Source: Sulfitobacter sp043557345 (GTDB lineage: Bacteria > Pseudomonadota > Alphaproteobacteria > Rhodobacterales > Rhodobacteraceae). From it: a DNA stretch of 64,000 nt. The stretch lies in contig NZ_JBIFFV010000001.1 of NCBI RefSeq assembly GCF_043557345.1, positions 1 through 64,000 of the forward strand, written 5' to 3'. Position 1 is the first letter of the stretch. Each line of letters starts with the position of its first letter. A program made the translations under genes and the position numbers. The notes below the pieces were generated by a model. The model made no database searches. It was given only the letters and a program-made list of their open reading frames with translations, and was not told the DNA's origin. Shown here in pieces: positions 61,637 through 64,000 of the stretch.

Positions 61637-63568
61637 TTACCGCAAGGCGCCCGAGGCGCGCAACTGCTGCGCGGCCTCTTCGTCGTACCACCAGAAATCG
61701 AGGTAGCCCAAGGCATAGGGCGGGATGTTTTCGGGGTGCTCATACTGGTCGTAATAGGCGACCCAGTAGCTGTCGTTGTACCAAGTCGGGATCATGAAGA
61801 ACTCGTGCCGCAGCGCCCGGTCGAGCGCCATGAGGGCGGCGGATTCCTCCTCCGAGGTCTCGGCGTCGAGCGAGGCGTCGATGATCGCGTCCACCAGCGG
61901 GCTCGCGAGCCCGGCGGGGTTGAAGAGCGAGAACGCGGCGGCCTCTGAGCCATAGCGCTGCGCCAGACCGGTGCCGGTGCCGAGGAAGGCGGCATAGGCG
62001 TCGTAGATCATGTCATAGTCGCGGTCGCGCTCGCGGGCAGTGTATTGCGAGCTGTCCACCTTCTCGAGCCGGGCGTCGATGCCGATGGAAGTGAGATTGT
62101 TCACGAAGTTCTCGATCACCGCCGAGATCGTCGGCGACCCGGCGGAGTTCATCAGGAAGTTCAGCCGCAGGGGCTCGCCCGCCTCGTTCACGCGCATGCC
62201 GTTCTGCACGGCCCAGCCCGCTTCTTCGAGCAGCTTGGAGGCCCGGCGCGCGTTGCGGCGGTCCAGCAGCCGCGAAGGGTCGGAGGTATGCGGCACCACG
62301 GCGGGTTCGGTCAGCAACTCCTCCGGCACCAGATCGCCGAGGCTTTCCAGAAGCGCCAGTTCCGCCCCCTCGGGCGCGCCCTGCGCCATCAGCGGGGTGT
62401 CCTGCGTGAAAGAGGCACGGTGGTTGAACAGCCCATATTGCAGCGACTCGTTGGTCCACTCGAAGTTGAACATCAAAGCCACGGCCTCGCGCACGCGGCG
62501 GTCCTGCAGCGTCTCGCGGCCAAGGTTAAAGATGATGCCCGAGGGTGTGGGCGGAGAGCCGTCCGGCAGTTCGGCCTTGACGATGTCGCCATCGGTCACC
62601 TTGGAGAAATCATAGCCCGTCGCCCATTTCTTGGAATCCCCCTCGGCGCGGAAGGTGTATTCACCGGCCTTGAAGGCCTCGAAGGCAGAGGTGTCGTCGC
62701 TGAAGATCTCCAGCCGGATGTGGTCGAAGTTCATGCGGCCGCGGTTGATCGGCAGGTCGCGGCCCCAGTAGTCGGGGTTGCGTTTCAACACAATGCGCTT
62801 GGTCAGATCGACGCTCTCGACCATATAGGCGCCCGATCCGGGTGGCGGGTCCATCCAGCTATCTTTCAGGGTGTTGCCGGTCTCCTCGAACCAGTGTTTC
62901 GGCCAAGCGGGCACGCCGCCCACCGTCTCGATCAGGCTGCGGCGCGAGATGCCATCGGCGAAGTGGAATTTGACCGTGTGATCGTCCAGCGCCTCGACCT
63001 TGGGGATGCGCTTGCGCACCGCATCGGCGTAGGACTTCAGCCCCTCGTCCAGCAGCAGGTTGTGCGAGAATACGATGTCATGCGCGGTCACCGGCGTGCC
63101 GTCCGAAAACTTGGCCTCGGGCCGCATGTTGAAGATCACCCAGGACTTGTCCTCGGGGTATTCGAGGCTCTCGCACAGCAGGCAATAGCTCTCGCCATAG
63201 ACGTCCGAGGGCAGCGCCTCGCCCGAGGGGGCTTCGCCCAGCAGGCTCTCGAAACCGAAGATCGAGAAGAGATGCGCGCGGCCCTTGCCGGAATAGGGGT
63301 TCATCGAATCCAACGTGCCGACGAAGGGGATCGAGATTTCCCCGCCCTTGGGGGCATCGGGGTTCACATAGTCGAAATGCTCATAATCCGCCGGATAGGT
63401 CAGATCGCCGTAGAAGGAATAGCCGTGGCTTTTGATGATCTTCTGCTCCTGTGCCACGGCGGCACCGGGCAGCAGGGCCGCCACCATCAGCGTCAGCGTC
63501 GCGCGCCAGAGCGGCAGGTCATCAAAGACCGAAGGACGGGTCGCGGCGCGGGTCTGGGCACGGGGCAT
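61637..63568 (-). CDS. yejA: Peptide ABC transporter substrate-binding protein YejA
   Basis: The 643-residue protein begins with a positively charged N-terminus and signal peptide (TLTLMVAALLPGAAVA, cut near residue 39). The mature SBP_bac_5 fold has HGYSFYGDLTYPADYEHFDYVNPDAPKGG near residues 48-76 and GRMNFDHIRLEIFSDDTSAFEAF near 281-303, as in YejA. AAGGAGTGACCT precedes the ATG at 63568. It is first in yejABEF; the system imports peptides and in Escherichia coli microcin C. Confidence 0.95.
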   Translation of the reverse strand: MPRAQTRAATRPSVFDDLPLWRATLTLMVAALLPGAAVAQEQKIIKSHGYSFYGDLTYPADYEHFDYVNPDAPKGGEISIPFVGTLDSMNPYSGKGRAHLFSIFGFESLLGEAPSGEALPSDVYGESYCLLCESLEYPEDKSWVIFNMRPEAKFSDGTPVTAHDIVFSHNLLLDEGLKSYADAVRKRIPKVEALDDHTVKFHFADGISRRSLIETVGGVPAWPKHWFEETGNTLKDSWMDPPPGSGAYMVESVDLTKRIVLKRNPDYWGRDLPINRGRMNFDHIRLEIFSDDTSAFEAFKAGEYTFRAEGDSKKWATGYDFSKVTDGDIVKAELPDGSPPTPSGIIFNLGRETLQDRRVREAVALMFNFEWTNESLQYGLFNHRASFTQDTPLMAQGAPEGAELALLESLGDLVPEELLTEPAVVPHTSDPSRLLDRRNARRASKLLEEAGWAVQNGMRVNEAGEPLRLNFLMNSAGSPTISAVIENFVNNLTSIGIDARLEKVDSSQYTARERDRDYDMIYDAYAAFLGTGTGLAQRYGSEAAAFSLFNPAGLASPLVDAIIDASLDAETSEEESAALMALDRALRHEFFMIPTWYNDSYWVAYYDQYEHPENIPPYALGYLDFWWYDEEAAQQLRASGALR

Positions 63569-63786
63569 AGGTCACTCCTTGGCGTGGCGTAGTCCGGATA
63601 GGCGTCATCTAGGCTAACGCTGTGCGACGCCAAGATACAAGTTGCGAATATGTAAGGTTGCCCCGCACGGGCGGTCCACCGCAAAGCCTGTCCCCGTGGA
63701 TTGGCGGTTTCCCCCGCTCCCACTCGCGACAATGTGTAGCCCGCTGCCCCCGTATCTTCGCGGCCCGGCCCGTTTCTCGCCCTAAA

Positions 63787-63813
63787 GTTAACAGATTCTT
63801 CATGCAGGTTAAC
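63787..63813. promoter_or_regulatory. Paired GTTAAC sites before the GAF gene
   Basis: GTTAAC occurs at 63787 and 63808, 21 bases apart (two turns), in the gap between yejA and the GAF gene. Each is a palindrome. It could be an operator for the divergent genes; the spacing does not fit the TTAA-N7-TTAA CtrA consensus. Confidence 0.3.
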
Positions 63814-63835
63814 GATGCGTAAACTGGAGCTATAC

Positions 63836-64000
63836 ATGAGAACCTACCCGATTCCCTTTAATGAAGAAGCCCGTCTGCGCGCCGTTTTCGATGTGCCCGG
63901 CCTTACAGTCGAGAACGAAGCACTGTTCGACACCATTTGCGAGGCCACCCGCCGCCTGCTTGACTGTCCGATCGCGCATATCAGCGTCGTGGAAGCAGAT
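63836..64000 (+). CDS. GAF-domain protein, 3' part beyond window
   Basis: The first 55 residues (MRTYPIPFNEEARLRAVFDVPG...) are present before the window ends. The segment VENEALFDTICEATRRLLDCPIAHISVVEAD is the typical start of a GAF domain used in bacterial sensors, often ahead of diguanylate cyclase or histidine kinase domains. CTGGAG lies upstream of the ATG at 63836. The output domain cannot be seen. Confidence 0.7.
   Translation, partial: MRTYPIPFNEEARLRAVFDVPGLTVENEALFDTICEATRRLLDCPIAHISVVEAD

Overview
The window looks like an ordinary chromosomal segment of a marine Roseobacter-group alphaproteobacterium (Rhodobacteraceae, perhaps Sulfitobacter or a close relative). The reasons are high G+C coding sequence on both strands, the chvI-chvG-hprK-rapZ-manX-ptsH cluster opposite pckA, the atpI-atpB-atpE-atpF'-atpF operon, mipZ, a family of intergenic repeats resembling those of this group, and ribosomal proteins with typical alphaproteobacterial tails. 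I see no phage, insertion sequence, integrase, CRISPR array or rRNA gene.

Layout. 0-9 kb: tRNA-Trp, a DUF892 ferritin-like gene, tuf, a lipoprotein, an orphan class-E-like cytochrome P450, parC, an SH3-domain protein and a short-chain dehydrogenase. 9-15 kb: a small twin-helix membrane protein with cobalamin adenosyltransferase, etfBA, a DUF6473-like protein, 3-hydroxybutyryl-CoA dehydrogenase and an acyltransferase. 14.6-21 kb: the regulatory phosphotransferase and two-component module (ptsH, manX, rapZ, hprK, chvG, chvI) divergent from pckA. 21-30 kb: an atypical LysR-type regulator, an XRE regulator, smc, a small lipoprotein, the F0 operon of ATP synthase, and an ArsR regulator. 30-33 kb: LysR and an EamA transporter divergent from azoR. 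33-39 kb: a translation and protein-targeting block (ffh, chorismate mutase, rpsP, bluB, a small membrane protein, rimM, a sulfotransferase-like gene, trmD, a DUF1328 gene, rplS, rpmE). 39-42.5 kb: a membrane protein, mipZ, an EamA transporter and a MarR regulator. 42.6-48.3 kb: a homogentisate catabolic cluster (hmgA, fahA, an MBL-fold protein, a small membrane protein, an FAD hydroxylase, DUF2783). 48.5-52.7 kb: an orphan ABC substrate-binding protein, then a thioesterase, a Gfo/Idh/MocA oxidoreductase and an amidase on the other strand. 52.8-56 kb: tRNA with CAT anticodon, an SDR, an RsmC-like methyltransferase, clpS and a HAD hydrolase. 56-64 kb: a D,D-carboxypeptidase with SPOR domain, the yejABEF peptide transporter, and the start of a GAF-domain gene cut by the right edge.

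How genes work together. ChvG/ChvI together with HprK/HPr/EIIA forms a known alphaproteobacterial circuit that couples envelope or acid sensing and phosphotransfer status to carbon metabolism; pckA is divergent from it. hmgA and fahA complete aromatic amino-acid breakdown to fumarate and acetoacetate, and a MarR gene sits opposite with a candidate operator between. The 33-39 kb block is a translation operon with added metabolic genes.

No clearly undescribed multi-gene system stands out. The most interesting items are single proteins with altered catalytic residues (MBL-fold protein at 45.3 kb, SDR at 53 kb), a LysR-type regulator with an unusual C-terminal half, a start codon directly behind a strong hairpin at 8.16 kb, a three-copy intergenic repeat, and accessory genes embedded in the ribosomal operon.
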